Shown: in pieces, positions 44,858 through 55,010 of the stretch
How the letters are laid out: each line of letters begins with the position of its first letter
How positions within the stretch are numbered: position 1 is the first letter of the stretch
Origin: Kiloniellaceae bacterium
GTDB taxonomy: Bacteria > Pseudomonadota > Alphaproteobacteria > Kiloniellales > J153
Assembly (NCBI GenBank): GCA_021776175.1
Contig: JAJFGJ010000012.1
Span: forward strand, 1-64,000
DNA length: 64,000 nt
Direction: 5' to 3'
The notes under the pieces: model-generated
Seen by the model: only the letters and a program-made list of their open reading frames with translations
Database searches by the model: none
What the model was told of the DNA's origin: nothing
Program-made: the position numbers and the translations under genes

Positions 44858-45415
44858 ATGAAAAAGAAGACCGGCATGAACCGCCGCCAATTCCTGCACA
44901 CCGGCGGCGTGGCCGCGGCAGGTGTGGCCGCCGTCGCGTCTGGCGCGGTCCTGGTCGCGCCCGACGGCGCCTGGGCCCTGCAACTCAAAACCCTGGACGA
45001 GCATACGGCCCAGACCCTTCTAGGCATGGCGCGCCAGATTTACCCGCACGATACCCTGGCCGATATGTACTACGCCGGCGTGGTCGAGAACCTCGACGGC
45101 GCGGCGGCGGGCGACAAGGACCTGGCCAAGCTGCTGAGCGGCGGGGTCGCGGATCTGGACAAGGCCAAGGGCGTGAAGTGGCTGGATCTATCCGATGGCT
45201 ATCAGCTAGAAGTCCTGACCGCGATCCAGGACGGCGCCTTCTTCCAGAAGGTGCGCGGCACCATCGTGGTCACGCTCTACAACAACCCCTTGGTCTGGCG
45301 CCACTTCGGCTACGAAGGCGCCTCCTATGAATTCGGCGGCTATATCAACCGCGGCTTCGACGACCTCGCATGGCTTGAGCAGCCGTCCGAGGACGCCAGC
45401 CCCAAGGCCGGTTGA
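44858..45415 (+). CDS. Tat-exported gluconate 2-dehydrogenase subunit 3-like protein
   Basis: 185 residues. Twin-arginine signal NRRQFLHTGGVAAAGVAA, then a Gluconate_2-dh3 domain (TAQTLLGMARQIYPHDTLAD, RGTIVVTLYNNPLVWRHFGYEG). It is the small partner that escorts a GMC flavoprotein through the Tat pathway; the GMC gene lies 17 bp downstream. GAGGAGG upstream of the start. Confidence 0.87.
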   Translation: MKKKTGMNRRQFLHTGGVAAAGVAAVASGAVLVAPDGAWALQLKTLDEHTAQTLLGMARQIYPHDTLADMYYAGVVENLDGAAAGDKDLAKLLSGGVADLDKAKGVKWLDLSDGYQLEVLTAIQDGAFFQKVRGTIVVTLYNNPLVWRHFGYEGASYEFGGYINRGFDDLAWLEQPSEDASPKAG

Positions 45416-45432
45416 GGCAGGGAGAAAACATC

Positions 45433-47001
45433 ATGGCAAAAATAAGCATGAGCGATTCATCGGCCGTTGTCGTCATCGGCTCCGGCGCCGGCGGGGGCAC
45501 CCTGGCGAACGAGTTATGCCAAAAGGGAATCAAGGTGATCCTGCTGGAAGCCGGCGGGCGCGAGTCGCCGGAAAGTTTCCAGAACGACGAATGGGGCTCC
45601 TTCGGCCAGATCTCCTGGCTCGACAAGCGCACCACCTCCGGCTCCTGGCGTGTGGCCAAGGACTTCGGCGGCCTGCCGGCCTGGATCTGCAAGACCGTCG
45701 GCGGCTCGACCACCCACTGGGCCGGCGCTTCGCTGCGTCTGCAAGATCACGAGTTCAAGGCCCAGTCGACCTATGGCGATGTCGCCGGCGCCAACCTGCT
45801 CGATTGGCCGGTGACTCTGAAGGACCTCGAGCCTTACTACGCCAAGGCCGAGGATAAAATGGGCACCACCCGGACCAACGGTATCCCCGGCCTGCCCGGC
45901 AACAACAACTTCAAGGTCATGTACGCCGGGGCCAAGCGGCTCGGCTACAAGAACGTCCATACCGGAAACATGTCGATCAACAGCCGCCCGCGTCATGGCC
46001 GCGATGCCTGCTGGCAGATCGGTTTCTGCTTCCAGGGCTGCAAGTCGGGCGCCAAGTGGTCGACTCTCTATACCGAGATTCCGGCGGCGGAAGCGACCGG
46101 GAACTTGGACCTGCGCACCCAGGCCCAGGTGTTGCAAATCCAGACCGGCGCCGACGGTAAGGCCTCGGGCGTGCTCTATGCCGACAAGGACGGCAATCAA
46201 CACGTCCAAAAGGCGCGCGCCGTGTGCGTGGCCGGTAATTCGATCGAAACGCCGCGCCTGCTGCTCAACTCGGCCAACGCGTCGTCTCCCGACGGTCTCG
46301 CCAATTCCTCGGTCCAGGTAGGCCGCAACTACATGCGGCACATGACCGGATCGGTCTACGCAACTTTCGACCGGCCGGTGAACTTCTACCGCGGCACCAC
46401 CATGGCCGGCATCATCACCGATGAATCCAGGCACGATACCAGCCGCGGTTTCGTCGGCGGTTACGAGATGGAAACCCTCGCCCTCGGCCTGCCCTTCATG
46501 GCCGCGTTCCTGAACCCGGGCGCCTGGGGCCGCGATTTCACCGCCGCCATGGACATGTACGACCACATGGCCGGCATGTGGCTGGTCGGCGAGGACATGC
46601 CGCGCGAGACCAACGCGATCTCCCTCCACGCCAACGAGAAGGACCAATTCGGCCTACCGGTGCCGAACGTGCACTTCGACGACCATGCGAACGACGTCGC
46701 CATGCGCAGCCACGCCTTCAAGCAGGGCTCGGCGGTGTACGAGGCGGCGGGGGCGCTCAGGACCATCGAAACCCCGCCCTATCCCTCGACCCATAATCTG
46801 GGCACCTGCCGCATGAGCGCCAAGGCCAGCGACGGCGTGTGCAACGGCTTCGGCCAGACCCACGATGTCGGCAATCTCTTCATCTCCGACGGCAGCCAGT
46901 TCACCACCGGCGGCGCGGAGAACCCGACCCTGACCATCGTGACCCTGGCGATCCGCCAGGCCGACTACATGGCCGAACAGATGACCAAGGGCGCTCTCTG
47001 A
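45433..47001 (+). CDS. GMC-family oxidoreductase (gluconate 2-dehydrogenase-like flavoprotein subunit)
   Basis: About 522 residues with an FAD-binding VVVIGSGAGGGTLANELCQ motif, the TVGGSTTHWAGASLR signature, and the C-terminal HNLGTCRM...DGSQFTTGGAENPTLTIVTLA that holds the active-site His/Asn region. It lacks its own signal peptide and should be exported with its Tat-bearing small subunit. The substrate (sugar, polyol or alcohol) cannot be assigned. No cytochrome subunit follows; instead comes a multicopper oxidase after 159 bp. Its last ~90 bp recur downstream of that gene. Confidence 0.88.
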   Translation: MAKISMSDSSAVVVIGSGAGGGTLANELCQKGIKVILLEAGGRESPESFQNDEWGSFGQISWLDKRTTSGSWRVAKDFGGLPAWICKTVGGSTTHWAGASLRLQDHEFKAQSTYGDVAGANLLDWPVTLKDLEPYYAKAEDKMGTTRTNGIPGLPGNNNFKVMYAGAKRLGYKNVHTGNMSINSRPRHGRDACWQIGFCFQGCKSGAKWSTLYTEIPAAEATGNLDLRTQAQVLQIQTGADGKASGVLYADKDGNQHVQKARAVCVAGNSIETPRLLLNSANASSPDGLANSSVQVGRNYMRHMTGSVYATFDRPVNFYRGTTMAGIITDESRHDTSRGFVGGYEMETLALGLPFMAAFLNPGAWGRDFTAAMDMYDHMAGMWLVGEDMPRETNAISLHANEKDQFGLPVPNVHFDDHANDVAMRSHAFKQGSAVYEAAGALRTIETPPYPSTHNLGTCRMSAKASDGVCNGFGQTHDVGNLFISDGSQFTTGGAENPTLTIVTLAIRQADYMAEQMTKGAL

Positions 47002-47085
47002 GCGGCGACTGGAACTTCGGTTCCGTCTATCTCTGTGAACTAGCGACTCCCAGGTCCCGGTGCTCGCGCCGGGGCCATTTCTTTG
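46910..47085 (+). repeat. Direct repeat, copy 1 (3' end of GMC gene plus degenerate terminator)
   Basis: The GMC gene end and its 3' flank, through GTGAACTAGCGACTCCCAGG and a hairpin (47053-47076, GGTCCCGG with CCGGGGCC, poor T-run), recur almost unchanged at 48609-48781. Confidence 0.8.
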
Positions 47086-47160
47086 GCCGCCCCTTGCCGA
47101 GGGACCGCTGAGGAACGATCTTATGGTTCTGTCTCACTGAAGAGTCTCAAGCTACCGCCC

Positions 47161-48591
47161 ATGACCGAACCGAAACCATCCCTGAGCCGGCGGGATCTCC
47201 TCGCCCTTGGCGCCGCCGGGGCGGCGGCTGCGGCTTTGCCTCGTCTCGCGCGGGGCGGCGAAGCGGCGCGGGAAGTGCGCCTGACCGCCGCGCGGGGCCG
47301 GGCGCGCCTAGTCGGGCCGGACTACGGCGAGACCGATATCTGGTGCTATGGCGGCACCGTGCCGGGACCGCTTCTGCGGCTGCGCCAGGGCGAGCGCCTG
47401 CGCGCCCGGGTCACGAACCGCCTGAAGCAGCCGACGACCGTCCATTGGCACGGCATACGCCTGCCCAACGCCATGGACGGGGTACCGCAGCTGACCCAGC
47501 CGCCGATCGCGCCGGGCGGGGACTTCACCTATGAGTTCGATCTGCCGGACGCCGGCACCTATTGGTATCACCCCCACGAACGGGGCAACGAGCAGGTCGC
47601 GCGCGGCCTGGCCGGCGCCCTGATCGTCGAGGAAAGCGAACCCATCCGGGTCGACCGGGAGGCGGTCTGGGTGCTCGACGACTGGCGCTTGGACCGCGAT
47701 GCGCGGATCGTCGAGGATTTCGATAATTTCAGAGACATCGGCCACGCCGGGCGGATCGGCAACACGGTGACCCTCAACGGCGAACTGCCGGAGAACTTCG
47801 CGCTTCGCGCCGGGGAGCGTATCCGCCTGCGCCTGATCAACGTCGCCAACGCCCGGGTCTTCGGATTACGTTTCGAAGGCCACCGGCCGCGCATCATCGC
47901 CCTGGACGGCCAGCCGGTAACGCCGCATGACGTGCCCGAGGACGGCCTGGTGCTGGGACCGGCGATGCGCGCCGACTTGATCCTCGACGCCGAGGGTGCG
48001 CCGGGCCAGGTGTCGCGTGTGATCGACGGCTTTTACCGGGACCGCGACTACCGCCTGATCGACCTGGCCTACACGAGCGAACCGCCGCTGCGCGATCACC
48101 CGCTGGACGCGCCCCTCGCGCTCGCGCCCAACACCATGCCGGAGCCGGACCTGAAGACCGCGGGCCGCCACGATATCGTCTTGGAGGGCGGCATGATGAG
48201 CCGGCTGCGCGGCGCCCTGATGGACGGCGAACGGGTCGGCGTCCGCGACATGATGCGCCTCGGCAAGGCCTGGAGCGTGAACGGCGTGGCCGCCACCGGC
48301 CACGCCATGACCCCCATACTGACGCTTGAGCGCGGCCGGTCTTATGTTTTGACGCTGCACAACCACACCCCGTGGCAGCACCCCATGCACCTGCACGGTC
48401 ATAGCTTCCGGGTAATCTCGCGCAACGGCCGGCCGACGGCGCACCGCGAATGGCTCGACACGGTATTCCTGGACCGCGACGAGAGCGCCGAGATCGCCTT
48501 CGTCGCCGACAATCCCGGCGATTGGCTGTTCCACTGCCACGTCCTGGAACACATGCAGGGCGGCATGATGAGCGTTATTAGGGTGACGTGA
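47161..48591 (+). CDS. Three-domain multicopper oxidase (laccase/CueO type)
   Basis: 476 residues. Tat-type signal SRRDLLALGAAGAAAAALP. All four copper-binding motifs are present in the standard order: HWHGIRLPNAMDG, YWYHPHERG, HPMHLHGHSFRV and HCHVLEHMQGGM. It is thus a complete laccase/bilirubin-oxidase-type enzyme in the periplasm. No Met-rich insertion of the CueO kind stands out. Start 47161 (MTEPKPSLSRRD) is chosen because the signal follows directly. It lies between the GMC gene and the copy of the GMC gene tail, so it may have entered as an insertion. Confidence 0.9.
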   Translation: MTEPKPSLSRRDLLALGAAGAAAAALPRLARGGEAAREVRLTAARGRARLVGPDYGETDIWCYGGTVPGPLLRLRQGERLRARVTNRLKQPTTVHWHGIRLPNAMDGVPQLTQPPIAPGGDFTYEFDLPDAGTYWYHPHERGNEQVARGLAGALIVEESEPIRVDREAVWVLDDWRLDRDARIVEDFDNFRDIGHAGRIGNTVTLNGELPENFALRAGERIRLRLINVANARVFGLRFEGHRPRIIALDGQPVTPHDVPEDGLVLGPAMRADLILDAEGAPGQVSRVIDGFYRDRDYRLIDLAYTSEPPLRDHPLDAPLALAPNTMPEPDLKTAGRHDIVLEGGMMSRLRGALMDGERVGVRDMMRLGKAWSVNGVAATGHAMTPILTLERGRSYVLTLHNHTPWQHPMHLHGHSFRVISRNGRPTAHREWLDTVFLDRDESAEIAFVADNPGDWLFHCHVLEHMQGGMMSVIRVT

Positions 48592-48608
48592 GGCGGCGCT
48601 GGCTCAAG

Positions 48609-48699
48609 CGGCGCGAAGAACCCGACCCTGACCATCGTCACCCTGGCCATCCGCCAGGCCGACTACATGGCCGAGCAGATGTCCAAGGGCAATATCTGA
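48609..48699 (+). pseudogene. Duplicated C-terminal fragment of the GMC oxidoreductase gene
   Basis: Encodes GAKNPTLTIVTLAIRQADYM and then AEQMSKGNI-stop, matching the last 29 residues of the GMC protein (GAENPTLTIVTLA..., ending MTKGAL). It has no start and lies right after the multicopper oxidase stop codon. It is the coding part of the direct repeat 48609-48781. Confidence 0.8.
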
Positions 48700-48750
48700 G
48701 CGAAGACCGGAGCTGCGGCTCCAACGATCCCTGTGAACTAGCGACTCCCA

Positions 48751-48781
48751 GGCCCCGGCACCCCCGCCGGGGCCTTTTTTT
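48751..48781 (+). terminator. Rho-independent terminator after the multicopper oxidase
   Basis: 9-bp perfect stem GGCCCCGGC (48751-48759) with GCCGGGGCC (48766-48774), 6-nt loop, then seven T. A degenerate copy lies after the GMC gene at 47053-47084, allowing read-through into the oxidase gene. Confidence 0.9.
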
Positions 48782-48805
48782 GGCACGCAAGTAACAGACG
48801 GCGCT

Positions 48806-49666
48806 TCAGTCGCAGCGGATTTTTTGGCCATAGAGCCGACTGAGAACCCAGGCGGAAATCCGGCGTGCCCAGCGCGTCATAGTTTTCATAATACCCGGCT
48901 TAAGCGTGTCTAGGCCGATGCGCAAGAATTGCTCGGCCTCCCCAGGGGTCAAAGAATAACGGATGAGAATGAATGTCGGAATGCTACCCACCCAGTATCC
49001 AAGGATCAGCGCAAGTAACATCAGGGGTATGAACAAGACCAAGGCCAGCGCAAGAACCGTAGCGAAAGCAATGCCCGTGGTCCAAGCATTTGAGTGAAGA
49101 GCCTGCAACGATACATAGACAAACAGAGTAACGCCGCCTAAGCCGCAAGCGATGACCATCGCATTGATCACGCTATAAAGATCTCTGAATTTAGAATTGA
49201 CTTGTGTACGCGCGGACCTGCCGGTCAACGCCGACAATACCTGCACGAGCGCAATCGGGCGCGGTACGTTGCCAATCGTTGTTAAATGGCCCGCTTGCAC
49301 ATGTACCGCCACATATTCACCAAAACCAAAGATGCCCGGTATGTGATCAATTTCTTTGATGTTGCCCAGCGGAATCTCTTCCACGCGAAACTGCCGGTTC
49401 CCCGATTGGACAAGCAACCTCCGATCCGTGACCATTATCGCCGAGAGGAGCAGGTAGCGCATAATCACAAACGTCAAGATGAAACTAACGACGAACTCCG
49501 CGAAAACACTATCGTCATCGCCGAGCGCCCAGCTCATTAAAATCATCAAGACTAGGAATACGAGGCCAAAACCAAACCCGCGGACAATAACCTCGAGCCA
49601 GGATAAGCGCGCTTCGAAGACGACGCTTTCACCCGGCGCGCACATGGATTTAAGGTCTTTGGCCAT
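48806..49666 (-). CDS. Membrane protein with bacterial PH-like domain
   Basis: 286 residues. Two closely spaced membrane helices near the N terminus (GFGFGLVFLVLMILMSWAL, FVVSFILTFVIMRYLLL) precede a bPH2-type beta domain (IMVTDRRLLVQSGNRQFRVEEIPLGNIKEIDHIPGIFGFG), followed by two or three more helices (INAMVIACGLGGVTLFVYV, TVLALALVLFIPLMLLALIL). Function unknown. It is convergent with the multicopper oxidase operon. Confidence 0.75.
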   Translation of the reverse strand: MAKDLKSMCAPGESVVFEARLSWLEVIVRGFGFGLVFLVLMILMSWALGDDDSVFAEFVVSFILTFVIMRYLLLSAIMVTDRRLLVQSGNRQFRVEEIPLGNIKEIDHIPGIFGFGEYVAVHVQAGHLTTIGNVPRPIALVQVLSALTGRSARTQVNSKFRDLYSVINAMVIACGLGGVTLFVYVSLQALHSNAWTTGIAFATVLALALVLFIPLMLLALILGYWVGSIPTFILIRYSLTPGEAEQFLRIGLDTLKPGIMKTMTRWARRISAWVLSRLYGQKIRCD

Positions 49667-49756
49667 CGACCCGGCATGAATGGGGATGAGGGCCGGAATC
49701 TTACGCCTGGAAGGGTTAATCTAGGGCAAACGTATGTGCAGCGCGGTATAGGGGGC

Positions 49757-49855
49757 TTAGCCCGCTTCTGTCCCCATGACGAAGGGCTTAAGCGCCTCAT
49801 AAACCTCGGTATTCACGGGCGTGGGGACGCCTAGTTCCTTGCCCAGGCGCGCGCC
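49757..49855 (-). pseudogene. Ketopantoate reductase C-terminal remnant
   Basis: About 33 codons ending in TAA: ARLGKELGVPTPVNTEVYEA then LKPFVMGTEAG. It closely matches the end of the ketopantoate reductase gene at 51858-52784 (LGAKHGVETPVNAEVYETLK...). No upstream coding sequence remains. The 349-bp gap 49667-50015 holds only this and the terminator at 49885-49916. Confidence 0.75.
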
Positions 49856-49884
49856 TCGGAAAGTAGTCGTTACCTGACAAAACT

Positions 49885-49916
49885 AAGCCCCGGGCGTCGC
49901 CGCCCGGGGCTTTTTT
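49885..49916. terminator. Strong hairpin terminator, probably bidirectional
   Basis: 12-bp perfect stem AAGCCCCGGGCG (49885-49896) with CGCCCGGGGCTT (49901-49912), TCGC loop, T-run 49911-49916 on the plus strand and TTAGTTTT on the minus strand. On the minus strand it follows the sugar dehydrogenase-like gene; no rightward gene precedes it. Confidence 0.8.
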
Positions 49917-50015
49917 CATGGGACAACCCCATAGCTATAGACCGCCCTAGGGCTGTCCAATTCGGCCGCCTAATCCCGCGCCAAGAAATGGCACGGAACT
50001 AAGCTATTTCACCGA

Positions 50016-51632
50016 TCAGTCGTCGTCCTCGTGTCCACGCCGGTGACGGCGATGGGAGCGATCGCGGACAATCCTCATGACGACGCCCTCGTCGCCGGCC
50101 GGAAGGCCCGTCACGTTAGCGAGAACATAGACCTCGCCGTCCGCATCCTGACCGAATCCGAGCAGGCAAATGCCGGCGCCCACATCGCCTGGGAACTCAC
50201 GCAGCTTGCCGTCCACTTGGTTTCCGACCAAGCGCCCGGTGAGGTTCCCGTCGTCGTCGTCGTGATCGTTATCGTCCTTGCCGCCGATTTTCCTGTCCAG
50301 GAAGAACAAGCGCCCATTGCAACCAGGGGCGAAGGGATTGAACGGCGGCTCCGCGAACTCGCCAAAGACATAGTGCCCTCGTAACGCGCTCACTTCGCGG
50401 CCGCGATACACGAACCCGCCGATCACCGCGACGCCTTCGCCGTGATCGTACTGCGCGATCGGATCGATCATGCCCGGCGGAACGTTGGGCGAGTTCTTCG
50501 ATGCGAACGCCGCGCCATTGGCGCCGTCGTCACCGTTGTGGTCGAAAAGAAACGTTCCTTCCTTCAGTTTCCAACCGTAATTGCCGCCGGCGACGACAAC
50601 ATCGATTTCCTCGATATCGTTCTGACCGACATCGCCCAGGAACAACTGCCCGGTTTTCATATCGAACGAAGACCGGAACGCATTGCGAAATCCATAGGCG
50701 TAGATTTCGTCGCACCAACCGTCCTCGCAACCGGCTTGCCCGCCGACGGAACCCATGGCCGGGACAAAGGGATTGTCCTCGGGAATGCCATATTGGCCGT
50801 TCGGCGCGTTATCGCCATCCGGATCGATGCGAATGACCGAGCCCAGGATAATGCCAGGATTCTGGCCGTTACCGGTCAGCCCGTGGCCCAGAATCGGCAC
50901 GCCGAGAAAATCCTGCATGTCCGCCTCGGGCTGATCGTCGGCACCGCCGCCATCGCCGATGGTCGCGTAAAGCATCCCATCGGGCCCGAAATTGATGGAA
51001 CCCGAGTTGTGATTGAACTGCGGCTGATCGATCCGCATCAGCACGCGCCGTGCCGGGCTTACGCCGCTCGAGGGATCGGATGGGCTGTTGGCCTGCCACT
51101 CGGAGATAACGCTCTGGTGGTTTGGAAAGGTTAGGCCAAGGTCCGCGAACTGCTGCTCGAGTTCGGGGGAGATTGCTGGGAAACCACCGAAATCGCCTGG
51201 TCCGTCAAGCGGTTCGGAAGTGAAGGTATAGAACTTTCCGTTCGATTGGAAATGCGGATGAAAAGCGATTCCAATCAGGCCCCGCTCGTCGAACGGCAGC
51301 GGCGGCAATCCGGCTGCAGGAACGCCCAAAAGCCTCGCGCCGAGTTGAACGATCAGGCCGCTGACATCGAGAAACGCGGACTTCGACTCAGTCACCAAGT
51401 TGATGGCCCAAAGAACGCCGTCTTGGTCGGTGACGAAAAGATAATCGGACAATCCAGGCGCATGAGTCCCGTAGTTCGGGGCGGTGAGCCCCGTGGCCAC
51501 GGTTTCGAGCGCGATGCGGGTTTTGCCTTCGGTGATCGGGCCGAGAAGAGGGTCTTGGCCATGCGCGAAGCTGGACGATAGTAGAATCCCCAGCCCGGCG
51601 ACAGCGGACGTAAGTCCGGGTCGATTTATCAT
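50016..51632 (-). CDS. PQQ-dependent sugar dehydrogenase-like (glucose/sorbosone dehydrogenase family) protein
   Basis: About 538 residues, exported (signal SAVAGLGILLSSSFAHGQ). Six-bladed beta-propeller of the GSDH type: YLFVTDQDGVLWAIN, ERGLIGIAFHPHF with the catalytic His, NHNSGSINFGPDGMLYATIGDG, IYAYGFRNAFRSSFD, LGDVGQNDIEEIDVVVAGGNYGW, VIGGFVYRGREVSALRGHYVFGEF. An acidic insert (GGKDDNDHDDDDGN) and a His/Arg/Asp-rich C terminus (RSHRRHRRGHEDDD) are unusual and could bind metal. Start 51632 has GGGAGG 5 bp upstream. Cofactor and substrate are not provable from sequence. The 225-bp gap upstream holds nothing recognised. Confidence 0.85.
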   Translation of the reverse strand: MINRPGLTSAVAGLGILLSSSFAHGQDPLLGPITEGKTRIALETVATGLTAPNYGTHAPGLSDYLFVTDQDGVLWAINLVTESKSAFLDVSGLIVQLGARLLGVPAAGLPPLPFDERGLIGIAFHPHFQSNGKFYTFTSEPLDGPGDFGGFPAISPELEQQFADLGLTFPNHQSVISEWQANSPSDPSSGVSPARRVLMRIDQPQFNHNSGSINFGPDGMLYATIGDGGGADDQPEADMQDFLGVPILGHGLTGNGQNPGIILGSVIRIDPDGDNAPNGQYGIPEDNPFVPAMGSVGGQAGCEDGWCDEIYAYGFRNAFRSSFDMKTGQLFLGDVGQNDIEEIDVVVAGGNYGWKLKEGTFLFDHNGDDGANGAAFASKNSPNVPPGMIDPIAQYDHGEGVAVIGGFVYRGREVSALRGHYVFGEFAEPPFNPFAPGCNGRLFFLDRKIGGKDDNDHDDDDGNLTGRLVGNQVDGKLREFPGDVGAGICLLGFGQDADGEVYVLANVTGLPAGDEGVVMRIVRDRSHRRHRRGHEDDD

Positions 51633-51857
51633 GTTATCCTCCCATCGGCGACTTGCGCCGCCGTTGTATTTATTTTCCCTCTCCCGGTTATGAGTTTGCG
51701 GTCGACGCGGCCCCTCAACAAGCCCACTCCAGGGTGTTTGCCGCGCTAACTCATTGTGTTGCATATGATTTTAGTTCACGAATCCGTTACTTGGTTCGTC
51801 TTGGGAGCGTGGGGCAGGTGAGAATTCAGGCGTCGCCACGGGTGGCCGAGGGGTGCC

Positions 51858-52784
51858 TTAAGCCGGCGGGGACCCCATAGCGTAGGGCTTCAAGGTCTCG
51901 TAGACCTCGGCATTGACCGGCGTCTCGACGCCGTGTTTCGCGCCCAGGCGCACGATCTCGCCGTTGAGCCATTCCAGTTCCAGGCGCCGACCGTTTTCCA
52001 GATCGACCAGCATGGATGGCTTGACGCGCGGCCCCAGGGCGAGCGCCGCTTCCAGAGTGCGCGCCGCCACATCGTCGTCGAGCGCGATCCCCTTGGCCCG
52101 GCCGATCGCGGCCGCCTCGGCCATCATGGCCGCCAGGCGTGCGCGTCGTTCGGGCGTGCCGGCAACCTCGCCTATGGGGACACGGTGGAAGCAGCAAGCG
52201 CCGGCAAGCGGCGCCAGGAAGATAAACTTCTTCCACATATCGAGGGCGATATCGTCCGAGACTCTGGCCTCGATCCCAGCGCCCATGCAGGCCGAGAGCA
52301 TGCACTCCTGACGCCAGGACTTCGATCCGTCGCGCTCCGCGAAGGACAGGCGCGCGAAGGGCGAATCGTGACGGATGGCGCCCGGCGCCTCGATCACCGC
52401 GCTGATGTGCGCGACGCCGCCAAGGACGTGCTGGCGTCCCAGGATGGTCTCCAGATGCTCCGCGACCGTCACCCCGTTCTGAAACGGAACAACCGCGGTG
52501 TCGCGGCCGAGCAGCGGCTTGATCTGTTCGGCCGCCGCGTCCACGTCCCACAGCTTGACACAGAACAGCACGATGTCGGCCAAGCCGATATCGGCCAGGT
52601 CTTCCGGCACCTCGGGATCGGCGATGTGCAGATCGCCGAGCGGCGAGGTAAGCGTCAAGCCATCGCGGCGCAGGGCCTCGGCGTGGCGCCCGCGCGCGAT
52701 GAAGGCGACCTCGTTGCCGTCGGCCGCCAGGCGCGCGCCGAAGTATCCGCCGATGCCGCCGGCGCCGACGATGGCGAACTTCAT
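51858..52784 (-). CDS. panE: 2-dehydropantoate 2-reductase (ketopantoate reductase) family
   Basis: About 308 residues. NADP-binding Rossmann motif AIVGAGGIGGYFGARLA at the N terminus, ADIVLFCVKLWDVDAA and VVPFQNGV in the middle, and the C-terminal catalytic domain (DIALDMWKKFIFLAPLAGACC with the conserved Lys, and ARLAAMMAEAAAIGRAKGI). It makes pantoate for CoA synthesis; PanE-like paralogues of other specificity exist, so the symbol is provisional. Start 52784 has GGGAG 6-7 bp upstream. It is divergent from the dioxygenase gene. A remnant of a related gene lies at 49757-49855. Confidence 0.85.
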   Translation of the reverse strand: MKFAIVGAGGIGGYFGARLAADGNEVAFIARGRHAEALRRDGLTLTSPLGDLHIADPEVPEDLADIGLADIVLFCVKLWDVDAAAEQIKPLLGRDTAVVPFQNGVTVAEHLETILGRQHVLGGVAHISAVIEAPGAIRHDSPFARLSFAERDGSKSWRQECMLSACMGAGIEARVSDDIALDMWKKFIFLAPLAGACCFHRVPIGEVAGTPERRARLAAMMAEAAAIGRAKGIALDDDVAARTLEAALALGPRVKPSMLVDLENGRRLELEWLNGEIVRLGAKHGVETPVNAEVYETLKPYAMGSPPA

Positions 52785-52861
52785 ATTTATCTCCCGCCGC
52801 GGCCCGCGAAGCACACGCGAGCGTGATTCGAGCCGGCCTAATGTTTCGACGATACTAAAGC

Positions 52862-54881
<2,020 letters not shown>

Positions 54882-55010
54882 TCAGGACTCCTCAAGGGCG
54901 AGGCCGGCAAAGGGCGACAACGGGCGCACGGTAATCAAGCGCCGCCAGCCTGGCAACAACGGCTTAGCGGCAATATGAACGCCGGCCGGCGGGGAACTCC
55001 CTTCCTAATT

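Noticed and set aside
45514..46647. 377-residue minus-strand ORF inside the GMC gene
   Set aside because: Shadow of a strongly supported GMC frame with FAD motifs.
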